NCBI RefSeq assembly: GCF_017357405.1
Contig: NZ_CP071598.1
Span: forward strand, 992,001 to 1,056,000
Direction: 5' to 3'
Source of the DNA: Halomontanus rarus
GTDB taxonomy: Archaea; Halobacteriota; Halobacteria; Halobacteriales; Natrialbaceae
DNA length: 64,000 bases
Below, in pieces: positions 1 to 8,612 of this stretch; position 1 is the stretch's first letter, and each line of letters opens with the position of its first letter. The notes under the pieces were generated by a model. That model was not told where the DNA came from, searched no databases, and saw nothing but the letters and a program-made list of their open reading frames with translations. Made by a program: the position numbers and the translations under genes.

Positions 1-6
1 CGCAGT

Positions 7-1458
7 ATGACCGAACCCGGTACCGGGTCCGACCGCGCGGACGACCGGCACGATCGCATCACGATCGAAAATCGATCGAACCTCGAGCGAACGTCCGCCC
101 ACGAACTCGCGCTCGCGTGTCTCACGGCGGGACTCGAGGCCGCCCACCCCGAGCGCGTCGTCGCCGAGCGACTCGCCGTCGACGACGGCGTCCTCTCGGT
201 TCGCGACGTCCGCGGCGGGACGACCCGGTACGAGCTGGCGTCGTACGACGACGTGGTCGTCGTCGGCGGGGGTAACGCCGCCGGCCACCTCGCGAGCGCA
301 CTCGAGAACTGTCTCGGCGACCGACTGACTGGCGGCGCGGTCGTCACCGACGATCCGGCACCGACCGATCTACTCGAGGTGCTGCCGGGCGACCATCCCG
401 TCCCCAGCGAGCGCGGTCGGGAGAGCACCCGGCGCGTGCTCGAGATCGCACGCGATGCCGGCGCGGACGACCTCGTGCTGGCGTGTATCGCCGGAGGCGG
501 GAGCGCACTCATGGTCGCACCGGCCGGGTCGTTGTCCGTCGACGACCTCCGCGCGGTCACCGACGCACTGCTGCGAAGCGGCGCGTCGATCGGCGAGATC
601 AACGCCGTCCGCAAACACTGTTCGGCGATCAAAGGCGGCGGGCTCGCCGAAGCGGCCGGCCCGGCGACCGTCGTCGGATTCGTGCTGAGCGACGTCGTCG
701 GCGACGACCTCGGCGTCGTCTCGAGCGGCCCGATCTCGCCGGACCCGACGACGTACGGCGACGCGCTAGCCGTCCTCGAGCGCTACGGAATCGACGGCCC
801 CGAGGCCGTCCTCGAGCACCTCCGGCGGGGCGATCGAGGCGAGTTCGCGGAGACGCGGGTCGAAGGCGAGAGCGAGGGGGAGAGAGCGGAGACGTTCGAC
901 GACGTCACACCCCACCTGCTCGCGAGCGCGACGACCGCGATCGACGCCGCGGCCGAGGTTGCGACGGACCGCGGTTACGATCCGCTCGTGCTCTCCTCGG
1001 GGATCAGGGGCGAATCGAGCGAGGTCGCGACGGTCCACGTCGCGATCGCGGAGGAGTGTCTCGCGACCGGCAATCCCGTCGCGCCGCCGGCCGTCCTGCT
1101 CTCGGGCGGCGAAACGACCGTCACCGTCACGGGCGACGGCGGTACCGGCGGTCCGAACCAGGAGTTCGCGCTGAGCGCCGCCCTCGAACTCGCGGACGAG
1201 GAGGTCGTCGTCGCGAGCGTCGACTCCGACGGGATCGACGGCTCGACGGACGCGGCGGGCGCCATCGTCGACGCGTCCTCGCTCGAGGTAGGCGACGTCG
1301 CGTTCGACGAGGCCAGGACGGCACTCGCGGAAAACGACGCACAACCGCCGCTCGAGGCGATGGGGGCGCTCGTCCGAACTGGGCCGACGGGGACGAACGT
1401 CAACGATCTTCGCGTCGTGGTCGTCGCCGACGCGGCGGGGGGCGACTCGAGTTCCTGA
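7..1458 (+). CDS. Glycerate 2-kinase, MOFRL family
   Basis: Predicted cytoplasmic kinase that phosphorylates glycerate with ATP, giving 2-phosphoglycerate for lower glycolysis. The N-terminal two thirds match the DUF4147 domain: a glycine-rich VVVGGGNAAGH near residue 85, IAGGGSALM near 160 and INAVRKHCSAIKGGGLA near 200. The C-terminal third matches the MOFRL domain (LLSGGETTVTVTG, GPNQEFALS, SVDSDGIDGSTDAAGA), and TGTNVNDL lies near the end. Its 483 residues are slightly more than usual because of an acidic insert around 275-300. The start is only 6 bases inside the window, so an upstream start cannot be excluded. It converges with the two small membrane-protein genes that follow. In the semi-phosphorylative Entner-Doudoroff pathway of haloarchaea glycerate is not the main intermediate, so a role in sugar-acid or glycerate salvage is an inference. 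Confidence 0.9.
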   Translation: MTEPGTGSDRADDRHDRITIENRSNLERTSAHELALACLTAGLEAAHPERVVAERLAVDDGVLSVRDVRGGTTRYELASYDDVVVVGGGNAAGHLASALENCLGDRLTGGAVVTDDPAPTDLLEVLPGDHPVPSERGRESTRRVLEIARDAGADDLVLACIAGGGSALMVAPAGSLSVDDLRAVTDALLRSGASIGEINAVRKHCSAIKGGGLAEAAGPATVVGFVLSDVVGDDLGVVSSGPISPDPTTYGDALAVLERYGIDGPEAVLEHLRRGDRGEFAETRVEGESEGERAETFDDVTPHLLASATTAIDAAAEVATDRGYDPLVLSSGIRGESSEVATVHVAIAEECLATGNPVAPPAVLLSGGETTVTVTGDGGTGGPNQEFALSAALELADEEVVVASVDSDGIDGSTDAAGAIVDASSLEVGDVAFDEARTALAENDAQPPLEAMGALVRTGPTGTNVNDLRVVVVADAAGGDSSS

Positions 1459-1518
1459 TCGAGGTCGGCGGTTCGGAGTCGGTATCGACGGTGGCGGGGT
1501 CGATGCTGGTGCCGAGAT

Positions 1519-1794
1519 TCACGAACCGGACTGCGAACTCGTGGCGCTATCCTCCATAAACAGCGGTGACGTCAGTTTCAGGATCAGGAGCGACCCGTAG
1601 CCGACGGCCGCGAAGAGAAACATCGTAACGCCGTACATGCCCAGAAATCCAGCCGCATCCGGGATGCCGGCGAAGTCCGCCGCGAATCCGATCAGTAACA
1701 TGGCGACGCCGACGAGGACGAGCCAGCCGATCGCCGGATGATCGACCTGTGTGTTGAACCGCTCGAGCATGGTTCGATCGTCGATATCCATCAT
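1519..1794 (-). CDS. Small two-helix membrane protein
   Basis: About 91 residues with two hydrophobic segments: IGWLVLVGVAMLLIGFAADF, then after the short PDAAGF loop GMYGVTMFLFAAVGYGSLLI. The tail is short, Ser-rich and acidic. Two adjacent ATG codons (1794 and 1791) are the best starts. The frame remains open upstream, but that extension is Ser/Arg-rich and unlike a haloarchaeal N-terminus. Family not recognised. It lies just downstream of a second small membrane protein in the same direction and may be cotranscribed with it. Confidence 0.6.
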   Translation of the reverse strand: MMDIDDRTMLERFNTQVDHPAIGWLVLVGVAMLLIGFAADFAGIPDAAGFLGMYGVTMFLFAAVGYGSLLILKLTSPLFMEDSATSSQSGS

Positions 1795-1873
1795 AATTAA
1801 TATTGCGACGATGTTCAGCTTTCGCTTACGATCGAAGCTGCCCCGCCAGGACGAGGACGAGGACGACCGGCGC

Positions 1874-2137
1874 TCACTCACCCTCGAACGTCTCGAGTTC
1901 TTTGGCTCGCTCGAGTTCCCGTTCGCGCCCGACCTTGCAGCGGTACAGGATCGACACGTTTCCCGCCAGCAGGACGCCCAGCACGACGAAATTGAAGAGG
2001 GTAATGTAGTACGAGTCGGTTCCCGACTCGACGAACCCGACCGAGAACACGGAGATGGTCAGCAGGATCATGATCACCGCGAGCGTGATCCGCCAGAGCG
2101 GGGTGACGCCACAGAGCCAGTCCCAGAGTCGATCCAT
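1874..2137 (-). CDS. Small two-helix membrane protein
   Basis: 87 residues starting MDRLWDWLCGVTPLW. Two hydrophobic stretches (ITLAVIMILLTISVFSVGFV and YITLFNFVVLGVLLAGNVSI) are followed by a charged, probably cytoplasmic tail rich in Arg, Lys and Glu. The ATG at 2137 is preferred because the upstream open frame is Arg-rich and lacks haloarchaeal composition. It sits 77 nt downstream of the fused ABC ATPase on the same strand, so it could be the tail of that operon. Function unknown; it resembles generic haloarchaeal small membrane proteins. Confidence 0.6.
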   Translation of the reverse strand: MDRLWDWLCGVTPLWRITLAVIMILLTISVFSVGFVESGTDSYYITLFNFVVLGVLLAGNVSILYRCKVGRERELERAKELETFEGE

Positions 2138-2214
2138 CGATCCTCGTGTATTATGCCATCTATTATGTAGTTTGGGATCGAGGGGAACGTCCGCGGTCGA
2201 AATCGTGGGAGTCG

Positions 2215-4479
2215 TTACTCGTTCGCGTGGCCCCACGACCCGGACTCGTCGTCGGCGGTGGCGTCCGCGTCGTCCTCGACGACCGGCTCGCTGTCCCAGT
2301 ACTCGTGCGACTCGTCGTACTCGCGAAAGCACGCGGTCTCGTGTTCCGTGCCGTCGCCGTGGCCGCCCAGCGTCGGCTGCTCTCGAGTACACGCCTCGCG
2401 GGCCTCCGGACAGCGGGTGTGGAACCGACAACCGCTGGGCGGATCGACCGGGTCCGGAATGTCGATCCCCCGCAGCGGCGGGTCTTCGACCGTCTCCTCG
2501 ATATCCAGATCGGCCGTCGACCACCGAAGCACCTTCGTGTAGGGATGCTGAGGGTCGTTGATGATCTGTTCGGCCGGCCCGATCTCGACGAGCTCCCCGA
2601 GGTACATCACGCCGATTCGGCCGCCGGCCTTGCCGGAGAAGTACCGGGCGTTCGAGAGGTTGTGGGAGATGAACACGTACGAGGTGTCGAACAGGTCCTG
2701 GAGCTCGAGCATGAGGTCCATCACCTCCACCCGGAGGGAGACGTCGAGCGCCGACACGGCCTCGTCGGCCAGGATCACGTCCGGGTTCATCAGCAGCGCC
2801 CGGATCAGCGCTACCCGTTGTTTTTCGCCTCCCGAGAGCTGGTGAGGGTACCGTTGGGCGTAGTCTCCCGGCGGGGACATACCGACGTACTCCAGGAGAC
2901 TGAGGATCCGCTCCTGGCGGTCGTCGGGATCCATGTCCGGCTCCCAGCGTTTCAACGGCGCCTCGAGGCTCGCCTGCACCTTCCGGTTGGGGTTCAGCGA
3001 ACTCCCCGGATCCTGGTGGATCATCTGCAGGGAGCGGCGAATGTGTTCGTAGGGGATATCAGCACCCCGACGACTGTCTTTGGCCTCCCAGATATCCTGG
3101 CCGCGGTAGGCGACGGTCCCGTCCGTCGGCCGCTGGGCGCCGATCACGGCTTTCCCCAGCGTGGTCTTGCCGCAGCCGCTCTCACCGACGAGCGTGACGA
3201 CGTCGTTCTCGTAGACATCGAGGGAGATATCGTCGACCGCGTGGACGGTGTCCGGCTCCTGGAAGACGCTCAACAGGCCGCCGTCGGCCACCTGATCGAA
3301 GTGGACGTCGACGTTCTCGAGGGAGACGACCGGCTCGTCGGACTGGTTGCCGGCGAACGCCCGCATCTCTCCGTCTCCGCCCCCTCGTTCGTCGCCGCCG
3401 GTCGACAGCGGGATCGCCTCCGCGGAGTCCTCCCAGTGGAAGCAGGCGCTCTGGTGGTCGGGCGAGACGCTGTGATACGCCGGATCCTCCGCGCGGCAGG
3501 TCTCGTCCGCCAGCGGGCACCGCGGATGATACGAGCAGCCCTGCGGGACGTCGACCGGATCGGGAGCCATCCCGTCGATCGGCCGCATCTCCGCCAGCGG
3601 CGTGTCGAGGTTCGGGACGGCCTTCAGCAACGATCTCGTGTACGGGTGCGTCGGGTTTCCGATGAGGTCACCGGCCGGACCCACCTCGACGAACTCGAAC
3701 GCGTACATCACCGCGAGGCGGTCGGCCAGTCCAGCCACTAGCGGGAGGTCGTGCGTGATGAAGACGATCGAGAGATCGTACTTCTCCTGAAGGTCCTCGA
3801 GCAGGCTGAGGATCGATCGCTGCATCAGCAAGTCCAGCGCCGCCGTCGGCTCGTCCATCACCAACACGTTCGGCTCGAGGACGAGGCTGAGCGCGATGAG
3901 GGTTCGCTGTTGCATCCCGCCGGAGAGTTCGTGGGGGTAGGAGTCGAGGACCCGGTCGGGGTCCATGTAGAGGTCGGAGAGGAGTTCGCGGGCGTGGGCC
4001 ATCGCCTGCTCCATGTTGTAGTTGTGCGCCTCGATCGTCTCCTCGAAGTGAGCCCGGATCGTGATCGTCGGGTTGAACGAACTCTGTGCGCCCTGGAACA
4101 CCATCGAGATCTCCTCCCACCGGAGCTCGCGGAGTTCCTCGGGTGAGAGTCCCAGCACGTCGACTTCCGCGTCTCCACGCGGACGGTACGTGACTTCACC
4201 GGAGAGGATTCCGGGGTTGACGACCGCGTCGAGCAATGCCGACGCGAACATCGATTTCCCGGACCCGGATTCACCGACGATCCCGAGGATCTCGTCCCGT
4301 TCGATGTCCAGCGAGACGTCGTCGAGGACGCGAGACTCGCCGCGTTCCATGTCGAAGGTGACGCTCGCGTTCCGGATCTCCATAATCGGATCGTCGACTC
4401 GGATCGACGTGCGGTCGGTTCCCGTTCCTGTCCTTGTCCCTGCCGTCGTCGGCGTCTGTGTGTCGTCGGTTTTGCTCAT
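2215..4479 (-). CDS. Fused double ATPase of a dipeptide/oligosaccharide ABC transporter
   Basis: 754 residues holding two complete peptide/nickel-type ABC ATPases in one chain, equivalent to DppD followed by DppF. The first half has Walker A GESGSGKS (residues 69-76), signature LSGGMQQR and Walker B VLVMDEPTAALD. The second half has GESGCGKT (about 430), LSGGEKQR and VILADEAVSALD. Each half ends in an oligo_HPY-type tail with four cysteines (GCSYHPRC...C...C and GCRFHTRC...C...C), which in a bacterial DppD structure binds an iron-sulfur cluster. The N-terminus is Thr/Gly-rich and probably disordered. It begins 24 nt after the permease gene, so it is the last transporter gene of this operon. 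It powers import; the substrate is not evident, and oligosaccharides are as likely as peptides given the neighbouring glycosidase. Confidence 0.93.
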   Translation of the reverse strand: MSKTDDTQTPTTAGTRTGTGTDRTSIRVDDPIMEIRNASVTFDMERGESRVLDDVSLDIERDEILGIVGESGSGKSMFASALLDAVVNPGILSGEVTYRPRGDAEVDVLGLSPEELRELRWEEISMVFQGAQSSFNPTITIRAHFEETIEAHNYNMEQAMAHARELLSDLYMDPDRVLDSYPHELSGGMQQRTLIALSLVLEPNVLVMDEPTAALDLLMQRSILSLLEDLQEKYDLSIVFITHDLPLVAGLADRLAVMYAFEFVEVGPAGDLIGNPTHPYTRSLLKAVPNLDTPLAEMRPIDGMAPDPVDVPQGCSYHPRCPLADETCRAEDPAYHSVSPDHQSACFHWEDSAEAIPLSTGGDERGGGDGEMRAFAGNQSDEPVVSLENVDVHFDQVADGGLLSVFQEPDTVHAVDDISLDVYENDVVTLVGESGCGKTTLGKAVIGAQRPTDGTVAYRGQDIWEAKDSRRGADIPYEHIRRSLQMIHQDPGSSLNPNRKVQASLEAPLKRWEPDMDPDDRQERILSLLEYVGMSPPGDYAQRYPHQLSGGEKQRVALIRALLMNPDVILADEAVSALDVSLRVEVMDLMLELQDLFDTSYVFISHNLSNARYFSGKAGGRIGVMYLGELVEIGPAEQIINDPQHPYTKVLRWSTADLDIEETVEDPPLRGIDIPDPVDPPSGCRFHTRCPEAREACTREQPTLGGHGDGTEHETACFREYDESHEYWDSEPVVEDDADATADDESGSWGHANE

Positions 4480-4503
4480 AGTGTGTTCGTTTCGTACATA
4501 CGG

Positions 4504-5604
4504 TTATCCTCGAATGTGCGTCGCGACCTCGCCGCTCATATCGTCGTCTCCCTCCTCGGGGTCCGCTGCAGAGGTGTGTCTGGCGCGCACGCGTGGGTTG
4601 AATACGCGATCGGTCCCCTGCGAGAACAGGATCAACCCGAATGAGAGGATCACGATGGTGATCATCGGCGCGAGCAGCCAGTGTGCGGTCTCCCACGTGT
4701 ACAGGGCCCCGCCGGTCTCGTAGGAGAGGTTCATCATCACTCCCCAATTGAGTTCGGTAAAGGGGAGGATGCCGAGGAAGTACAGCCCGACGGACGCGAA
4801 GATGACCGACCGCGCCGAGTTGACGAAGTTGACGAGGATGTACGGCATCAACCCCGGCATGATGTCTTTCATCACGATCTGAGGCGTCGAGATTCCCATC
4901 AACCGCGAGGCCTCGACGTACGACTCCTCACGCAGTGTCAGTACCTGCGAGCGGATCGCCCGGGCCAGCCCCGCCCAGGCGTTGACCGTGATGATGACGC
5001 CGACGAGCCACGGGCTGCGGGGCTCGAGGATGACCGCGATGACGATCACCAGCGGGAGGCCGGGGATGGTCATCAGAATGTCGTTGAACGTCATCAACAA
5101 CTGATCCGTTCGTCCACCCTTGTACCCCGAGAGGGTGCCGACGACGACGGCCATCACCGTGGTGAAGACGGCGCCGGCGACGATCATCTCGAGCATCGGT
5201 GGCGTCGCGTGGACGATCTGGGCGAAGATATCGTTCCCCATGTTGTCGGTGCCCAGCGGGTGCGAGAGGTCCTCGAACGGCGAGACGAGCCGGTCACCCT
5301 CACCGACTCTGGGGGGATCGACGACGCGAACGCCGACGGTCCCCATCAGCACGTACGCCAGGATGATGAGCGAGCCGACGCGGGCCCGCCAATCACTCCA
5401 CAGGATCTTGAAGGGAGCGACGACCCACTCGTTTACGAGCATCTCGTACCGATCTCGGCGGGACATCGTCCCCGAGGAAACCGTTCCGAACGGCGTGTCA
5501 GCCGAGGCTTCGTCGCCGGCAATCGTTCCGCCGTCGGCGATCGTTTCCTCGAGCGACGCCGGGGGTCGGTCGTCGGTCTCCTCAGTACGCTTCACGGTTC
5601 CCAC
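4504..5604 (-). CDS. ABC transporter permease, DppC type
   Basis: Inner-membrane permease of the dipeptide/oligosaccharide transporter, 366 residues. A hydrophilic N-terminus of about 75 residues precedes the first helix (VGSLIILAYVLMGTVGV). The binding-protein-dependent permease fold follows, including GTDNMGNDIF, typical of DppC/OppC, and the EAA loop around ASRLMGISTPQIVMKD that contacts the ATPase. The first codons overlap the end of the DppB-type gene by 23 nt, which implies translational coupling. It would pair with that gene product to form the channel. Confidence 0.93.
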   Translation of the reverse strand: MGTVKRTEETDDRPPASLEETIADGGTIAGDEASADTPFGTVSSGTMSRRDRYEMLVNEWVVAPFKILWSDWRARVGSLIILAYVLMGTVGVRVVDPPRVGEGDRLVSPFEDLSHPLGTDNMGNDIFAQIVHATPPMLEMIVAGAVFTTVMAVVVGTLSGYKGGRTDQLLMTFNDILMTIPGLPLVIVIAVILEPRSPWLVGVIITVNAWAGLARAIRSQVLTLREESYVEASRLMGISTPQIVMKDIMPGLMPYILVNFVNSARSVIFASVGLYFLGILPFTELNWGVMMNLSYETGGALYTWETAHWLLAPMITIVILSFGLILFSQGTDRVFNPRVRARHTSAADPEEGDDDMSGEVATHIRG

Positions 5605-6601
5605 CTCCGGAGCCGGCGCGCGGGTCGAGTTTCCCGTATGTCAGGTCGGCGACGTAGATGCCGACGACCACCGCGATAGTGATGATGAGGAACGCGCCCA
5701 TCATCAGCGGATAGTCACGGGCCATGATTCCCCGGAACATGTAGTAGCCGATCCCGGGATAGGCGAAGATTTCCTCGAGAATGACCGAACCGCCGAACAT
5801 GAACCCGATCGCGATCATCATGCCGGTGTACATCGGCAGGATCGCGTTGCGACCCACGTACCGTAGCGCGATGTCGTGAGGCGCGAGTCCGCGGAGGCGT
5901 GCGACCCGAATGTAGTCCTCGCCGAGCACGCGGATGCTGTTCCCGCGCATCGCGAGCGCCTGAATCCCGAACCCGGTGATCACGAGCGAGGCGATCGGGA
6001 GGGCCGCGTGATAGAAGGCGCTCTGGAGGAACGCGAGGTTCATTCCGGTGGCGACCTCCGAAGAGACGCGACCACCTGTCGGGAACCAGTTGAACTGGTA
6101 TCCGAGGATGTAGACGAGTACGATCGCCATCACGTAGTAGGGAATCGAGTTCAGGAAGATCGACACCAGCGTCGTGCTGACGTCGAACCGGCTGCCTTCG
6201 ATGTAGGCCATCACCGCCCCGAGCGTGATCCCGAGACCGAACGTCAATACCAGCGAGATCGACATGACGAAGACGGTCCACGGGGCCGCCGACGCCAGAA
6301 TCATCGTCACCGGATCGTTGTAGAACATCGACACGCCGAGGTCGCCCTGGAGGAGCGACGTCATGTACTCGAGGTACTGTACGTACAGCGGATCGTCCGG
6401 TGCGACGTTCGTGTACACCTCCACCAGCGCGTTCACCTGTTCCATGTCGACCTGATTGCCCTGTTGCTGGACCAGTTGCGAACGAATGTACGAGACCGGT
6501 CCGCCGGGCATCAGACGAATCATCCCGAAGGTCATCGTCACGACTGCGAACACGGTAAAGACCGCTTGTGCGGTCCGTTCGATGTAATATTTATTGATCA
6601 T
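5582..6601 (-). CDS. ABC transporter permease, DppB type
   Basis: 339-residue membrane permease. It starts with a hydrophobic helix (AVFTVFAVVTMTFGMIRLMP) followed by GGP, the typical N-terminus of DppB/OppB proteins. The cytoplasmic EAA loop is RLRGLAPHDIALRY, and PGIGYYMFRGIMARDYPLM is the usual C-terminal family motif. It lies 97 nt downstream of the binding-protein gene and overlaps the DppC-type gene, so all are probably one transcript. It forms half of the transmembrane channel. Confidence 0.93.
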   Translation of the reverse strand: MINKYYIERTAQAVFTVFAVVTMTFGMIRLMPGGPVSYIRSQLVQQQGNQVDMEQVNALVEVYTNVAPDDPLYVQYLEYMTSLLQGDLGVSMFYNDPVTMILASAAPWTVFVMSISLVLTFGLGITLGAVMAYIEGSRFDVSTTLVSIFLNSIPYYVMAIVLVYILGYQFNWFPTGGRVSSEVATGMNLAFLQSAFYHAALPIASLVITGFGIQALAMRGNSIRVLGEDYIRVARLRGLAPHDIALRYVGRNAILPMYTGMMIAIGFMFGGSVILEEIFAYPGIGYYMFRGIMARDYPLMMGAFLIITIAVVVGIYVADLTYGKLDPRAGSGGGNREAY

Positions 6602-6698
6602 TCATCTCCTCCGCACCGTCCTCGTACGTAGACGTTCGTTCCTGCTATGTCTTATCATAATTTTCATAGTATGGGGTCGAATTTCCAGTTCCAACCGC

Positions 6699-8582
6699 TT
6701 ACTCGACGCTTCGGGGCCAGCCACGGCGGAACAGTTCCTCCTGTGCGAACGCCATCTTCGTGTCCAACGACTCGAGGTCCGGCCACTCCCAGTCGGACGT
6801 GTTCAGGAACATCTGACCGTAACGGAACCAGATCGGGATCTGGGGAACGCTCTGATTGTACGCCCACGCGAGCTCCTGAACGATCTCCCGGTTTCGGTCT
6901 TCGTCCGAGCTCGTGGACAGTTCGTCCATCAACCCGTGAACGTCGATCGTATCGAGCGAGCCGTCGGGATCGCCGACGGGCATCGGAACCTCGACTTCGG
7001 CGGGATGGTTGGTCGTGATCCAGTTCCGCGGCGCGTTGTAGAACGGCATCTGATACTGATCGTACGGGTGGACGTTCTCTCCCCAGTACCCGGTGCACAT
7101 GCCGAAATCACCCTCGTACATCCTATCGAAGAAGGTGCTCGCCTCCCCGGTCGTCACCTCCGCCTGAATTCCGAAGTCGTTGAGTTGTTGCTCGAGTGAC
7201 TGACTCGCGCGGACGAATTCCCCGAAGTCACCGACCGTGTCGACCTCTATCGTGAGCGGCTCGCCGCTCTCGTCGACCCAGGAGTCGCCGTCGCGCTCGT
7301 AGCCGGCCTCCTGTAGGAGTTGCGTGGCCTCGTCGGTCCGCATTTCGTTCACCCCGTACGTGTTCAGGCTCTCGAGGAACTCGTCGTCGAACCACGCATC
7401 TTCGCCAACGTAGACGCCGTGGAGGTGCTCCTGAGGGTTCCGAACCTGCCCCCAGTCACCCTCCTCGTACCCGCCTGCCTTGGTGGCCATATCTCGATCG
7501 ATGAGATACGCGAGTGCCTGCCGAACCTCTCTCTTACCGAACATGTCATCTTCGTGGTTAAACGTGAGCGCGAGCGCGTTCAACCAGTGAAAGCGCATCA
7601 TGAAGTCGAAGGTTTCGGTATCGAGGATGCCCTCGATAGTCTCCTTCGGGGTTCCCGACTCCATCATGTCACACTCGTCGCTCAGTGCGTACTGCCACTT
7701 GCTCTCGTTCGTGGTGTGTGCAAGCGCCTCAACGCCTTCGATGTCCATCTCCCCGCCGACCGGATGCTCGTCGTGGACGTCGAACGTGAACGACTGTTCG
7801 CTCATCTGGGCGAGCTTGTACGGACTCGTCCCGACCGGCTCGTCGAGGTCCCACGTGGCGAGTTCGCCCATGATCTCGTCTACTTCTTCGTCGGAGGAGG
7901 CGTCCTCGAGTTGCTCGATCCAGTCCTCGTATAGATCGTACTTCGTGTTCATGTCGACACGCGCGAGCACGTCCTCGAACACCTCCTCGTTGATGTCCCG
8001 ACTGAGAGTGAGTTCGACGGTGTCGCCGGCGACTTCGACCTCGTCCATGTAATCGCCGATGAGCGATCCGAACGCCTCGTCGAGGACGAGTTTCGCGTAG
8101 ACGTCCTCGGCCGTCACGTCGTCGCCGTCGTGCCACGTCCGTTCGCTGTTGGGGTGGAGCGTGACGACACCGCCCTCCGCCGGTTCGGAGATCGACCAGT
8201 CCTCGAGTCCGCGGTAGAACCACTCTCGCTCGCCGTCGTCGATGAACGTCTGGAGGTTGAAGTGAGCGAACGACTCGAAGATAGCCGTTCCGTAGTAACT
8301 CTCGACGTTGTACGGATTGAACTGGAACCGAGTGGGGTCGGCCTCGCCAAGCCAACTCACGAGTTGGAAGACGTCCCCGTCCGCGCTCCCGTTTCCACCG
8401 GGATCGCCGTTTCCGTTCCCGCCACCGTTCCCGCCGCCGTTTCCTTCGGGGTCTTGGCCCGCACATCCCGCGATCCCGACCGCACCAGCACCGGCGGCAC
8501 CCTGCACGAACCGACGCCGTGATAGCGCTTCGAGACTTCGACGCCGCGTCTGCGTTGACTTTGGGTTGTCACTAGATCCCAT
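6699..8582 (-). CDS. ABC transporter substrate-binding lipoprotein, family 5
   Basis: Extracellular solute-binding protein of the dipeptide/oligosaccharide transporter, about 627 residues. The N-terminus has a twin-arginine motif (RRRFVQGAAG) and a lipobox (GIAGCAG), so it should be exported folded by Tat and anchored by lipid. A Gly/Asn-rich linker follows. The family 5 fold is visible in WHDGDDVTAEDVYAKL, GTSPYKLAQ, REVRQALAYLIDRDMA and ATQLLQEAGYERDGDSW. The ATG at 8582 is chosen over the open extension to 8630 because a TATATATA element is centred 26-27 nt before it, as for a leaderless transcript. As first gene of the operon it likely sets the specificity, which cannot be read from sequence. 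Confidence 0.93.
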   Translation of the reverse strand: MGSSDNPKSTQTRRRSLEALSRRRFVQGAAGAGAVGIAGCAGQDPEGNGGGNGGGNGNGDPGGNGSADGDVFQLVSWLGEADPTRFQFNPYNVESYYGTAIFESFAHFNLQTFIDDGEREWFYRGLEDWSISEPAEGGVVTLHPNSERTWHDGDDVTAEDVYAKLVLDEAFGSLIGDYMDEVEVAGDTVELTLSRDINEEVFEDVLARVDMNTKYDLYEDWIEQLEDASSDEEVDEIMGELATWDLDEPVGTSPYKLAQMSEQSFTFDVHDEHPVGGEMDIEGVEALAHTTNESKWQYALSDECDMMESGTPKETIEGILDTETFDFMMRFHWLNALALTFNHEDDMFGKREVRQALAYLIDRDMATKAGGYEEGDWGQVRNPQEHLHGVYVGEDAWFDDEFLESLNTYGVNEMRTDEATQLLQEAGYERDGDSWVDESGEPLTIEVDTVGDFGEFVRASQSLEQQLNDFGIQAEVTTGEASTFFDRMYEGDFGMCTGYWGENVHPYDQYQMPFYNAPRNWITTNHPAEVEVPMPVGDPDGSLDTIDVHGLMDELSTSSDEDRNREIVQELAWAYNQSVPQIPIWFRYGQMFLNTSDWEWPDLESLDTKMAFAQEELFRRGWPRSVE

Positions 8583-8604
8583 GCCACAAAACACCATGAA
8601 ATTG

Positions 8605-8612
8605 TATATATA
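8605..8612 (-). promoter_or_regulatory. TATA element of the dpp-type operon
   Basis: TATATATA centred about 26 nt upstream of the binding-protein ATG at 8582, at the spacing expected for archaeal leaderless transcription. It supports the chosen start and an operon promoter here. Confidence 0.6.

Noticed and set aside
483..1559. Long Arg-rich open frame overlapping the glycerate kinase gene
   Set aside because: Very basic composition, no motif, and it lies in an alternative frame of a clear acidic gene; typical of high-GC shadow frames.
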